Source: M3007 sp044226205 (lineage in GTDB: Bacteria; Bacteroidota; Bacteroidia; Chitinophagales; Saprospiraceae). Taken from it: a DNA stretch of 64,000 nt. The notes beneath the pieces are model-generated. The model was not told where the DNA came from and did no database searches. It saw nothing but the letters and a program-made list of their open reading frames with translations. A program made the position numbers and the translations under genes. The DNA lies in assembly GCA_044226205.1 (NCBI GenBank), contig JBGAHL010000002.1, forward strand, positions 124,001 through 188,000, written 5' to 3'. Position 1 is the stretch's first letter, and every line of letters starts with the position of its first letter. This document shows positions 25,481 to 33,743 of the stretch, piece after piece.

Positions 25481-26374
25481 TTAAAATAGCCAGGCGGCGT
25501 GCACCACCAGTCGCCCTCCGGCATCGGAATAACCCTCTGCCAGGTGTTCGTACACCGGGATTTTGACCGTAGCGCCGACGGTAATGCCTTTAAAATAAAT
25601 ATCCATTCCGGCCGTGGCCAGCAGACAATCCCCCCCCGTGTAGTCGAGCACGTCGCCGAGGTGTACGTCTTTGCCGGCAGTTTCGTACAACACCCCTGCA
25701 TTGGGCAGGAGCGTCGGGCCGTTTTTCCATTCTTTCCAGTAAAAAAGTCGCACCCCGCTGGTAAATCGATTGCCGTACCGGTAATACGACGGGCTTTTGC
25801 CCATGTAGCGGTAGGTCGCGTCGGTATTGAGGCCCAACTGGTGGAACCGCAGGGTGTAGATCGTCGTGGCCAGCCAGTCCCAGCTGCCGGTACCGCGCTG
25901 CAGGCCGGGTTCGTCGGTGTAGGCGGAGCGGAAACGGCCGGTCGGAAATTTGACGCCGCCGCCCAACTGCCACTGGTGCCGCCAATTGCCGCAACGGGCA
26001 TCATCGACCAGCGCATAGGTGGCCAGCAAAGTCGCGTCGCCAGGGCCCGAACTGCGGGTACTCACTTCTCCCGACCTGCTTTCCAGAAAATGGTACGGCA
26101 TGGTCGCCAGCACCTGGACCCTGGGCAGGGGATTGACTCGCCCCCACAGTTCGAGGCTGCGAAACCGGTCGCTCGTAAAACCCGACTCGCCCTGATGTAC
26201 AAAAGGATGCTCCGAGTCGATCCGGCTGTCGTACCAGCGCAGCCCGACCACGTTGCGGTGGTACTGGGGCAAAATGCCGAAATACGGCCCGCCCACCGAG
26301 CAACCGCACACGTCGCAGGCGAAAACATCGGCGGCAAAAGCCCAAAAAACGAGCAGAAAAATGATGTTTTTCAT
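25481..26374 (-). CDS. predicted outer-membrane beta-barrel protein with N-terminal CDVCGC motif
   Basis: A 297-residue exported protein of no named function. The signal segment ends at Ala19, and the mature protein would begin with Cys20-Asp-Val-Cys23-Gly-Cys25, either after signal peptidase I cleavage or as a lipoprotein. The rest alternates like a beta-barrel, with Tyr/Trp-rich strands and an aromatic C-terminal residue (AAWLF), which suggests an outer-membrane location. A paralogue at 43502-44413 shares CDVCGCSxGGxYFGILPQxHR, GGGxKxPTG, YRYGNR/YRFGNR, FYWK and TLLPNAGV. Both sit in copper-related contexts, so the Cys motif may bind copper. The ATG at 26374 is chosen over an open extension to 26509 because it gives the signal peptide. 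Confidence 0.8.
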   Translation of the reverse strand: MKNIIFLLVFWAFAADVFACDVCGCSVGGPYFGILPQYHRNVVGLRWYDSRIDSEHPFVHQGESGFTSDRFRSLELWGRVNPLPRVQVLATMPYHFLESRSGEVSTRSSGPGDATLLATYALVDDARCGNWRHQWQLGGGVKFPTGRFRSAYTDEPGLQRGTGSWDWLATTIYTLRFHQLGLNTDATYRYMGKSPSYYRYGNRFTSGVRLFYWKEWKNGPTLLPNAGVLYETAGKDVHLGDVLDYTGGDCLLATAGMDIYFKGITVGATVKIPVYEHLAEGYSDAGGRLVVHAAWLF

Positions 26375-26396
26375 AACGGCAGGTTTTTTTGAACGA

Positions 26397-27137
26397 TCAA
26401 CGGGCTCCGAGTACCTGCGCTTCCAGCGCGACGGCTCTGGGGAAAAGAATGTTGTTTTCGAGGAAAATGTGCTGGTGCAAATCGCGCTCGAGTTGCTGCA
26501 GTTTGGCAAACGTGACGCGGTAGCTGTTGCAGGCGTCGGCCGGCAAGGCGTAGTCGTTGGTCAGGGCGCGCAGACGTTCGAGCAGGTCGCCGGTGGATTC
26601 ATGCTCGTGTTCCATCATCCGGATCGGATTTTGGGCCGTACCAAAGGGCGGCGCGACCAGTTGTCCGCCATGTACCACCGTTTGCGCAAGCCGCACGATG
26701 TACGGAAACAGCACGTGCTCTTCTTTTTTCAAATGCGCTTCCAGTTCCTCCTGCAAAGCGGCGAATACCACAAACACTTCGCGGAGTTCGGGGTGGCGCT
26801 CGCCGTGAACCCGGGCAATTTTAGCCGTGTATTCGCGCAAAAGCGGCAATTCAGACAGTAAATAGCGGTGGTGCGTCTGCACGATATATTCAGCCAGAAA
26901 ACCCGTATCCCAGTTGTTGAAGTCCTGGGAGGGCAAAATATCTTCCGGAGGCAGCACCTCCAGTTCGTGGCGGACCGTGTCGAAGTCGGCGCCTTTTTCG
27001 GCGCAGGCCTGCGCCAGCGGCTTGCGGCCGCTGCAGCAAAAGTCAATGCCGTGTTTTTTAAAAACATTGGCAGCATGGTGGTTGGCCGCGACAAACTGCG
27101 CTACGGTGGGCTCGACGGTAAGCAGATCTGATTCCAT
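26397..27137 (-). CDS. ric: iron-sulfur cluster repair di-iron protein (RIC/YtfE/ScdA)
   Basis: A 246-residue cytoplasmic protein that restores Fe-S clusters damaged by nitric oxide or oxidants. The N-terminal DUF542 domain has HHAANVFKKHGIDFCCSGRKPLAQAC, and the C-terminal hemerythrin-like four-helix domain supplies histidines and glutamates for the di-iron site (QTHHRYLLSELP, AHLKKEEHVLFPYI, MMEHEHESTGDLL, HQHIFLENNILFPRA). Full length for the family. It lies between nosF and the CDVCGC gene on the nos strand, fitting a need to handle NO made upstream in denitrification. 113 bases separate it from nosF, leaving room for its own promoter, though none is clear. Confidence 0.93.
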   Translation of the reverse strand: MESDLLTVEPTVAQFVAANHHAANVFKKHGIDFCCSGRKPLAQACAEKGADFDTVRHELEVLPPEDILPSQDFNNWDTGFLAEYIVQTHHRYLLSELPLLREYTAKIARVHGERHPELREVFVVFAALQEELEAHLKKEEHVLFPYIVRLAQTVVHGGQLVAPPFGTAQNPIRMMEHEHESTGDLLERLRALTNDYALPADACNSYRVTFAKLQQLERDLHQHIFLENNILFPRAVALEAQVLGAR

Positions 27138-27250
27138 AACTACGTTGATTTATAATGATTAATAGGTGGTTAATGGCAGTTTACAGGTATGCATAATGGG
27201 CCAATCAGCGCAAAAATCTGATGGCTTCAACGGGCGCCGGATGAGCCGTG

Positions 27251-27979
27251 TCAGGCCGACGCCTGATCCTGATCGGCATGCCGGCGCATGATACTTGCGA
27301 TGGCGAGCCCGAGACGGGCCTCGCCGGTTTCGGCTTTTAGCGATTCTATGTCTTTGAAAAACAGCATTTTACCATCCATCAAATACATGACGTGGGTGCT
27401 GATATCGTCCAGATCGCTAAGAATGTGAGAGGTGACGATAAAAACCCGTTCGCCGTCGCGTTCGCGCAGAATTTTGGCTTTCAGCACCTCGGCCGCCAAC
27501 GGATCGAGGCCGGCGGTGGGCTCGTCGAGGATCAGCACCCCGGGACGAAACAGGAAGGCCAGCGCCGCGCTCACCTTCTGCCGCGTGCCGCCGGAAAGCG
27601 CGCGCAGGGGCTTGTCGAACATGTTTTTCAGGCCGAATACTTCGAGCAACTCCTCATCGGTATTGCCCGGATGGCCGCGCAGGTCGCGCATCATATCGAA
27701 CAATTGGCCGATGCGCATATTGTCGGGATAGCGGCCAATCTGGGGCATGTAGCCGATACGGGCGCGGCAGGCGTCGGAGCGGGTCAGGTCGTTGCCTTCG
27801 AAATGCAGGGCGCCCGAATCGGGCCGCGCCATGCCCAAAAGGCATTTCAACAAGGTGGTTTTGCCCGAACCATTGGGGCCGATCAGCGCAATCGATTGTC
27901 CGGCAGTGAATTCCGCGCTGATCCCGTCGAGGGCGCACAGACGGCCGAAGTGTTTGGTCAAATTTTGAATATTAATCAC
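27251..27979 (-). CDS. nosF: NosF, ABC ATPase of the nitrous oxide reductase maturation system
   Basis: A 242-residue ATPase with Walker A GPNGSGKTT, Q-loop (GYMPQIGRYP), signature LSGGTRQK, Walker B VLILDEPT and the H-loop in VTSHILSDLDD. NosF powers the NosDFY complex at the inner membrane. The start is taken as GTG at 27979 (VINIQNLTKHFG), the usual N terminus of such ATPases, 44 bases past the nosD stop. An ATG at 28129 would add 50 Arg/Pro-rich residues overlapping nosD and is unlikely. A last segment of about 30 residues (LKAETGEARLGLAIASIMRRH) matches NosF proteins. Confidence 0.93.
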   Translation of the reverse strand: MINIQNLTKHFGRLCALDGISAEFTAGQSIALIGPNGSGKTTLLKCLLGMARPDSGALHFEGNDLTRSDACRARIGYMPQIGRYPDNMRIGQLFDMMRDLRGHPGNTDEELLEVFGLKNMFDKPLRALSGGTRQKVSAALAFLFRPGVLILDEPTAGLDPLAAEVLKAKILRERDGERVFIVTSHILSDLDDISTHVMYLMDGKMLFFKDIESLKAETGEARLGLAIASIMRRHADQDQASA

Positions 27980-28023
27980 GGCACAGGTATTACTGAATGA
28001 TAAAATTGCTTCCGCTGCACCAC

Positions 28024-29250
28024 TCAAATCAACTTCATGGCGGGACTGTCGTCGCGCAGGTTTTCGGGCGTCAGGGAAGGGATGACTTTTTCGGCGCGGT
28101 CGAGCAGGGCGACCATAAAACTGCGCCACAACATCATGGCGTAGGGCATGTCGTCGGCAATGCGGGCGTAGAGGCTCACCGGCCGGAAAGGCACATCGCC
28201 GACGCCGTCGCGGGCCAGGTCGTAGCCCTCGTATTTGTCCCAGTAATTGCTTTCCAGCCGATTGAGAACCAGTGCATTATTGGTCGCTACGTCGAAAGTA
28301 TTGGCTACGAAATTGTTGCGGATAAAGAGGTTGTCTTCGCAACTGGCCTGCAGTTTCAGGGCCCATCCGTTTTGCCGGAAAGTATTGTGTTCGAAATGGC
28401 AGCGCGTGCAGCCTTCCATGTAAATGGCGGTCGTATTGTCCAGAAATTCGTTTTCGGTCATCTGGCTGTCGCTGATGTCTTTCAACAAAATGCCGTAGGC
28501 CGAGCTGCCCTGGTTTTCCCAAAAACGATTGCCGTGCATGGTCACCCGCCGGGAATACATGACCGCCACGCCGGCGCCGTTGTGCAGGAAGGTGTTGTTT
28601 TCGTAGTGATCGTTGTGGGAGAACATAAAATGCAGCCCGTAGCGCAGGTTGCCCTCGCTGTGGTTGCCTTCGATGCGCGAATTGGTCACGAACTCGAAAT
28701 AAATCCCGTCGCGGTGGCCTCGGGCCGTGTTGAACGCGATGGTGATGCTGTCGCATTTCCAGGCGTGGACGCCGTTGCCGCTGGTTTGTTCAGCCGTGCC
28801 CGAAGCGTGGAGCAGGTTGCCCGTCACCACGCAGCGCACACAATTGGACAGGTAAATGCCGAAGTAGTTGTTGTCGAGGCGATTGCCCCAGACGTACACG
28901 TAGCGGGCGTTGTACACTTTGATGCCTGCGAAATCTTCCAGGCCGTTGGAAGGAGAATTGGCCACCCGAAAACCCGAAACACTGACATAACTGGAGCGAA
29001 TACTCAACGGCTGGTAGCGCAATTCCCCATCGAGCAGAGGCCAGTCTACACCGATCAGGGTCATCGGTTTGGTAATCTCGATACTTGCGCCCTCGCGGTA
29101 TTCGCCGCCATGCACCCAGAGGGTATCGAAAGGCTGCGCGGCGTCGAGCGCAGCACGCCAGCCCATGTGCCCTGCGCCTACGTGCAGCGAACGGGCATGG
29201 ATCGCGCCTGCCAGCAGGCAGAGCGCGCATACGATCAGGGAGTTTTTCAT
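28024..29250 (-). CDS. nosD: NosD, periplasmic beta-helix copper/sulfur maturation protein
   Basis: A 408-residue exported protein with a signal peptide ending near Ala19 (GAIHA). The body is a right-handed parallel beta-helix of CASH/PbH1 repeats rich in Asn, Gly and Phe (NNYFGIYLSNCVRCVVTGNLL, FEHNTFRQNGWALKL and others). NosD works with NosF and NosY to assemble the CuZ cluster of NosZ in the periplasm. The C terminus (YARIADDMPYAMMLWRSFMVALLDRAEKVIPS) is the characteristic NosD tail. It begins 10 bases after the NosL stop, so it is translationally close to it. Confidence 0.95.
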   Translation of the reverse strand: MKNSLIVCALCLLAGAIHARSLHVGAGHMGWRAALDAAQPFDTLWVHGGEYREGASIEITKPMTLIGVDWPLLDGELRYQPLSIRSSYVSVSGFRVANSPSNGLEDFAGIKVYNARYVYVWGNRLDNNYFGIYLSNCVRCVVTGNLLHASGTAEQTSGNGVHAWKCDSITIAFNTARGHRDGIYFEFVTNSRIEGNHSEGNLRYGLHFMFSHNDHYENNTFLHNGAGVAVMYSRRVTMHGNRFWENQGSSAYGILLKDISDSQMTENEFLDNTTAIYMEGCTRCHFEHNTFRQNGWALKLQASCEDNLFIRNNFVANTFDVATNNALVLNRLESNYWDKYEGYDLARDGVGDVPFRPVSLYARIADDMPYAMMLWRSFMVALLDRAEKVIPSLTPENLRDDSPAMKLI

Positions 29251-29260
29251 GACAGTTGGT

Positions 29261-30295
29261 TCAGAATGCAGTTTGTAGTTTGGGCCAGTCCCACACTTCG
29301 CCGTCCAGTTGGGCTTTTACCTTGCCCAGTTCGGCCAGGCTGACAAAAGCTGCAGTTTGGGAAGCCATGGGCGATTTGACCTGTTCGCTGTGGAGGAAAG
29401 CCGCCGATTCGGCCGGAATGAGCGCGCCCGGCTGGGCATAATTGATGACGTAGCGCTCGGCAATCTGGTCGGACGGGACGGTGTTGGCGTGCAGGAAACG
29501 AACGAAGCAGTTGAGGTCGTCAAATTTGTACGCCTTGCCTTTTTTCGTTACGATTTCCGCTCCGAAATGCTGATCCATCAGCGTCATTTTGCACATGTCG
29601 CAATTGTCTTGCCCCCAACGGATCGGCTGCGGGCCGGAGCGGGCGCAGGAGCCCAGCACCAGGGCGCTCAACAGCAAAAGCAGGGCCGTCAGCGGGGCGG
29701 CAGTGGCCGACGAACGGCGCTTTTTACGCGCCATCCACCATTCGGCAACAATGATCACGAATGCCAGGGCCGTGACGATCATCAACACCCAGCCGCCGAT
29801 GTCGGGCAATGACCAGGCCTCGAAGTTGAGCAGTTTTTTGTAACCGATCAAAGGCGGCTGATATGCCATGCCCGGGATCACGATAGGCGCCGTTGGATTG
29901 AGGTTGTGACCGTATTGATAGCCCCAACTCCAGAAATCGTACATCGCCACCGAATCGGCAACGGCCAGCAACAGGTAATACACGATAGCCGACCACATCC
30001 GGCCGATCAGGGCCAATACCAGGCAAATTGCTGCCGCGGCCATGATCAAATTGCCCAGATATTTAAATTCCGGAAACATCTCCACCGTGATCGGCGCCAT
30101 GCCGATGTAGTGATTGAGCGCGCTGATCACCTCCACGTCGCCGGTCAGGGTATTGTGCCAGATTTGCATCGTAAGGCCCTCTGGATACTGCGGAGCGGTG
30201 AGATAGATTTGCCAAATCGGCACAAACAGCATCAAAAGCAATGAAACGGCGCCGACCGCTAATAAAACTCGACTAAGTAAACTGATCTTTTTCAT
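29261..30295 (-). CDS. nosL: NosL fused to an N-terminal multi-helix membrane domain
   Basis: A 344-residue protein. Residues 1-185 contain about five membrane helices and a conserved-looking APQYPEGLTMQIWHNTLTGDVEVISALNHYIGM segment, in two parts, with several His and Met residues. The C-terminal part is NosL: an internal lipobox-like LGSC (Cys217) follows a hydrophobic stretch, then NCDMCKMTLMDQHFGAEI (Cys/Met copper site, 231-248) and the NosL fold. NosL is a copper(I) metallochaperone for NosZ, normally a small lipoprotein. The internal lipobox suggests fusion of two once separate genes, with the old signal peptide kept as a helix. The ATG at 30295 is preferred to that at 30304. Confidence 0.9.
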   Translation of the reverse strand: MKKISLLSRVLLAVGAVSLLLMLFVPIWQIYLTAPQYPEGLTMQIWHNTLTGDVEVISALNHYIGMAPITVEMFPEFKYLGNLIMAAAAICLVLALIGRMWSAIVYYLLLAVADSVAMYDFWSWGYQYGHNLNPTAPIVIPGMAYQPPLIGYKKLLNFEAWSLPDIGGWVLMIVTALAFVIIVAEWWMARKKRRSSATAAPLTALLLLLSALVLGSCARSGPQPIRWGQDNCDMCKMTLMDQHFGAEIVTKKGKAYKFDDLNCFVRFLHANTVPSDQIAERYVINYAQPGALIPAESAAFLHSEQVKSPMASQTAAFVSLAELGKVKAQLDGEVWDWPKLQTAF

Positions 30296-30314
30296 GGTAA
30301 GCATGTATTTGAAA

Positions 30315-30396
30315 GGCAGCAGGCGGGAGCAGCAGGCAAGAACGGAAGGACAAAAGCATGAATTGATTTCCCTGCCCGCCGCTCCTGCCTGTTGCC
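30315..30396. repeat. imperfect inverted repeat between the fasciclin and nosL genes
   Basis: Arms at 30315-30340 and 30370-30396 (GGCAGCAGGCGGGAGC and its near complement) pair at about 21 of 25 positions. Placed in the 155-base gap before nosL, it may reduce read-through or stabilise the upstream message. Confidence 0.45.
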
Positions 30397-30450
30397 ATCA
30401 GTACATGTCAGGGACTTGCTGCATAAGACAGCCCTCCCGACATGCTCCGA

Positions 30451-31014
30451 CTATTTTTCCGGCGGCAGCAACACAGCGTCGACCACATGGATAATGCCGT
30501 TGGAGGCCGGGATCGTAGCAATGATATTGGCGCCGTTGACCGTGAGTTTGTCGCCTTGTTTGCCCAGGGTAATGTCTTTCAGATTGACCTGATTGACTTT
30601 CTGGCCGTCGCGGATGTTCTCCGGTTTGTACACCGCCACCGAGACGTGGTATTCGAGAATATTTTGCAGTTTTTCCTTGTTTTCGGGTTTCAGCAGTTCT
30701 TCTACCGTGCCTTTGGGCAATTTTTCAAACGCCGCGTTGGTAGGAGCGTACACGGTGAAAGGCCCGGCATTGGTGAGCACATCAACCAGACCGGCGGCTT
30801 TCACAGCTGCCACGAGGGTGGTATGGTCCTTGGAGCCGATGGCGATTTGCACCACGTTTTTCTGCGACTCGTCGTCTTGTACGCCCGATTGCCCCACGCT
30901 TTGCGCAGCGGTGGCGTTATCGCCGCCGGCCGGGGCGGCCGGGGCATTCTGGGTGCAAAACTGGAGCAGCATTGCGCCGGAAACAAAGAGGATAAATACG
31001 AGCAAATTTTTCAT
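30451..31014 (-). CDS. fasciclin (FAS1)-domain lipoprotein
   Basis: A 187-residue exported protein. A signal peptide with a possible lipobox (LLQFC, Cys20) precedes an Ala/Gly-rich linker and one FAS1 domain (residues about 50-185). Its H1 and H2 motifs are visible: GPFTVYAPTNAAFEKLP and NGIIHVVDAVLLPP. FAS1 domains mediate adhesion or protein-protein contact. It lies between nosZ and nosL on the same strand, so it is probably expressed with N2O reductase; similar genes are found near nosZ in some Bacteroidota, though its role there is unknown. Confidence 0.88.
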   Translation of the reverse strand: MKNLLVFILFVSGAMLLQFCTQNAPAAPAGGDNATAAQSVGQSGVQDDESQKNVVQIAIGSKDHTTLVAAVKAAGLVDVLTNAGPFTVYAPTNAAFEKLPKGTVEELLKPENKEKLQNILEYHVSVAVYKPENIRDGQKVNQVNLKDITLGKQGDKLTVNGANIIATIPASNGIIHVVDAVLLPPEK

Positions 31015-31071
31015 AAGGCATTGATTTAGAATGCAAGGGAAATAAGGAATCGGATGGTTTCAGTAGAAAGT

Positions 31072-31097
31072 GTCCGCCCCGCCGGGGCGGGGCGGAC
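31072..31097 (-). terminator. GC-rich hairpin after nosZ
   Basis: GTCCGCCCCG and CGGGGCGGAC form a perfect 10-base stem with a 6-base loop, 15 bases past the nosZ stop on the minus strand. No T run follows, so it may be an attenuator or a 3'-end stabiliser, not a full terminator. Confidence 0.4.
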
Positions 31098-31111
31098 GTC
31101 GAGCAACGTGT

Positions 31112-33094
31112 TTATTTCGATTCGGTAGGCGCAGGTGCGGGTTCGCCGGTACCGAATTTGAGCGGTACGTTGGCGCCGGCCGGCGATACGCGCATGTAGC
31201 CCTGCATTTCCTGGTGGAGCGCCGAGCAGAAGTCGGTGCAGTAGAAGGGGAACACCCCGATGCGGTCGGGCTTCCAGTAGAAGGTCTGGGTTTCGCCCGG
31301 CATGATCAGGATTTCTGCCGTGTTGGCGCCTTTTACGGCAAAGCCGTGCGGAATATCCCAGTCCTGTTCAAGGTTGGTGACGTGGAAATAGACCTCGTCG
31401 CCAATCTTCACGCCTTCAATATTGTCGGGGTTGAGGTGGGAACGAATGGCCGTCATGTACACATGCACCTGATTGCCCGTGCGGACCACCTTGGCCTCGC
31501 CTTCGCCTTTGGCCACGTAGGGGTGTTGATTTTCTTCAAGCTTGAAGAATTTGGTGCTTTTTTTCATCAGCAACTCGGCAGGCACGGCGTTGGCGTAGTG
31601 CGGCTCGCCGATGGTCGGGAAGTCGAGGATGAGTTTCATCTTGTCTCCCGAGATGTCGTACAGCTGAGCCGACTGCGCCAGTTCGGGGCCGGTAGGCAGG
31701 TAGCGGTCTTTGGTGATCTTGTTGTAAGCCACCACGTATTTGCCCCAGGGCTTTTTCGTGTCGCCGCCCGGCACGCAAAGGTGACCGATGGAGTAATAGG
31801 TCGGCACGCGGTCGAGTACCTGCAAGCTCTGGACATTCCATTTGACGATTTCGGACGATACGAAGAACGACGTGTAGGCATTGCCGTTGGCGTCGAATTC
31901 GGTGTGGAGCGGGCCCAGGCCGGGTTTTTGAACTTCACCGTGCAACACTGCGTCGTATTTCAGCACAGGAATGCCGTCGTACTCGCCTTCAAAGTTTTTG
32001 TCGGCGATGGCTTTTTGCATTTTTTCAAAAGAAAAGACGGGGATAACGGCAGCCAGTTTGCCCGATCCGACGATGTATTCGCCAGTGGGGTTCACGTCGC
32101 AACCGTGCGGGCTTTTCGGACAGGGCATGAAGTACACGAAGTCTTTCAGTTCCTTCGGATCGAGCATGATGACCTGATCTTCCCATTTGGTGGTGGCGCT
32201 ATGCGTAGTTTCGCTGTAGGTGTTGTGGGCGTAGCGCACTTTTTTCACCATACCCTTGCCGGCTTTGACATATTCCTCGGCTTTTTTCCAGTTGATCGCG
32301 ACGATAAAGTCCTTGTCTTTTTGCGAAGCATTGACTTCGAGCAGGGTGTTGGCCTGTTCGGAGTTGTAGCAGGAGAAGAAGAACCAGTCGTGGCTCGGAC
32401 CTTTGCCGGAACGGCTGAGGTCGAGGTTGAGGCCGGGCAACAGCACCTGGAAAGCCAGGTTCATGTGGCCGTCGCTCGGATCGATGGAAATGAAGGAAGC
32501 GGTGCCGCGGAAGTTCTGTTTGTACGTGTTGATCGGTACGTCGGGCTGGTCGTCCATCGGGATGGAGAAACGGGTGCCGGCCACGATGTATTCCGAGTTT
32601 TCGGTGATAAACGGCGAGGAGTGGTTGCCGCCCGCGTTCGGGATTTCCATGATCTCCATCGTGCGGAAGGTTTTCAGGTCGATGCGACCCACGCGGGGTG
32701 TGTTGTTGGCGTTGGCGAAGCACCAGCGGCCGTCCTGTTCGCCGTTGGTCAGCGACATGGAGATGTGGTGTTCGTCGTCCCAGGGCACAAAGCCGTGGGA
32801 GGTCATGAGCATGGGTTTGGTTTCGTCGTTGTAGCCGTAGCCGTTTTCAGGAAACTGCGAAAAAACGGGGATAATTTTCAGCAAACGGCCCGAAGGGAGC
32901 CCGTACACTGAAACCTGACCGTTGAAACCGCCGGAAACGAAGTTGTAAAACTCGTCGTATTTGCCCGGCGGCACATATGCTTTCTGAGCGTCGCCGCCGG
33001 CAGCAGCCGACGAGGCCGAACCTTTGGGTTTGCATTGCCACAAGGCAACTATGACGAACAGGAGCGCTGCAAGCGCAAGGAGTAATTTTTTCAT
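31112..33094 (-). CDS. nosZ: nitrous oxide reductase NosZ, clade II (Sec type)
   Basis: A 660-residue copper enzyme that reduces N2O to N2 in the periplasm. The export signal lacks a twin arginine and has a possible lipobox Cys (LWQC), as in clade II enzymes. The seven-bladed propeller carries the CuZ histidines (DDEHHIS, GPSHDW, SPHGCD, GPLHTEFD, IGHLCVP, EPHYANA). The C-terminal cupredoxin domain binds CuA through FYCTDFCSALHQEMQGYM (two Cys, His, Met) plus an earlier His (DIPHGFAV). All ligands expected for an active enzyme are present. It follows a cytochrome c gene by 59 bases. The ATG at 33094 is preferred to 33124 because it begins the signal peptide. Confidence 0.97.
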   Translation of the reverse strand: MKKLLLALAALLFVIVALWQCKPKGSASSAAAGGDAQKAYVPPGKYDEFYNFVSGGFNGQVSVYGLPSGRLLKIIPVFSQFPENGYGYNDETKPMLMTSHGFVPWDDEHHISMSLTNGEQDGRWCFANANNTPRVGRIDLKTFRTMEIMEIPNAGGNHSSPFITENSEYIVAGTRFSIPMDDQPDVPINTYKQNFRGTASFISIDPSDGHMNLAFQVLLPGLNLDLSRSGKGPSHDWFFFSCYNSEQANTLLEVNASQKDKDFIVAINWKKAEEYVKAGKGMVKKVRYAHNTYSETTHSATTKWEDQVIMLDPKELKDFVYFMPCPKSPHGCDVNPTGEYIVGSGKLAAVIPVFSFEKMQKAIADKNFEGEYDGIPVLKYDAVLHGEVQKPGLGPLHTEFDANGNAYTSFFVSSEIVKWNVQSLQVLDRVPTYYSIGHLCVPGGDTKKPWGKYVVAYNKITKDRYLPTGPELAQSAQLYDISGDKMKLILDFPTIGEPHYANAVPAELLMKKSTKFFKLEENQHPYVAKGEGEAKVVRTGNQVHVYMTAIRSHLNPDNIEGVKIGDEVYFHVTNLEQDWDIPHGFAVKGANTAEILIMPGETQTFYWKPDRIGVFPFYCTDFCSALHQEMQGYMRVSPAGANVPLKFGTGEPAPAPTESK

Positions 33095-33153
33095 AAAAAG
33101 TTGATTTTTAATTTGATAAAGCAAGTCTTATGGTGGGCTGAGGCGCTGGAGGC

Positions 33154-33636
33154 CTATTTTTCACCGTCGTTGCTGCGCATGAATTCCAGTACGTCGCGGG
33201 CATCGCCGATGGACACATTCTGGTTGGGCATACGCGTAAGGCAGAGTTGCAACAGCTTGTTGGCCTCGTCGTCTTTGTCGAGCATCACGTCCACGTTGGT
33301 GACCATGTTCATGATCCATTCGGGCTTGCGGCGTTTGGTCACGTCTTTCCAGCCCGGACCGACGAGCTTCTGGTCGTCCAGTCTGTGGCAGGCCAGGCAT
33401 TTCATTTTGTAAATGGCTTCGCCCCGGCCGACGCGTTCGGTTTCCAGCGGGGTTTTGAGTTCCACGGCTTTGACTTCGCCGACGCCCTTGCCCTCGGCAA
33501 GCATTTTGGTTTCGGCAGTAGAGGCCGGGGGAGTAGAGGTCTGTGCCCCGTCGGCAGTCGTGTCGGAGCCGCCGCACGACGATAAAGCGAGCATCAATCC
33601 GAGTACAGGTACGAGAAGGAAATTGCAAGTTTTCAT
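33154..33636 (-). CDS. monoheme cytochrome c lipoprotein, likely electron donor to NosZ
   Basis: A 160-residue lipoprotein (lipobox LSSC, Cys21) with a Ser/Thr/Ala-rich linker and a class I cytochrome c domain. The heme motif is CLACH (Cys80, Cys83, His84); Met136 in TRMPNQ is the likely second axial ligand. It is the first gene of the nos block, 59 bases before nosZ, a place often taken by a donor cytochrome in clade II nos clusters. Tandem palindromes lie 100-145 bases upstream and may control the whole block. Confidence 0.9.
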   Translation of the reverse strand: MKTCNFLLVPVLGLMLALSSCGGSDTTADGAQTSTPPASTAETKMLAEGKGVGEVKAVELKTPLETERVGRGEAIYKMKCLACHRLDDQKLVGPGWKDVTKRRKPEWIMNMVTNVDVMLDKDDEANKLLQLCLTRMPNQNVSIGDARDVLEFMRSNDGEK

Positions 33637-33743
33637 GTGTAAATACGATGTAGAATGTAAAAGTTAAGTCGTCGAACCACACTTCCGGGTTCAAATCGCA
33701 ATACAAGATTCCTGCAAAATCCATGGGGCCATGATGACAATAG

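Noticed and set aside
27980..28129. Longer NosF starting at ATG 28129
   Set aside because: The 50 extra residues are Arg/Pro-rich, overlap nosD by about 105 bases and have no counterpart in NosF proteins.
31070..32911. 613-codon frame opposite nosZ
   Set aside because: Antisense to a gene with all catalytic ligands; composition is that of a shadow frame.
33686..33703. GGTTCAAATC resembling a tRNA T-loop
   Set aside because: The flanking bases cannot form the 5-base T stem, and no acceptor or anticodon arm is present.
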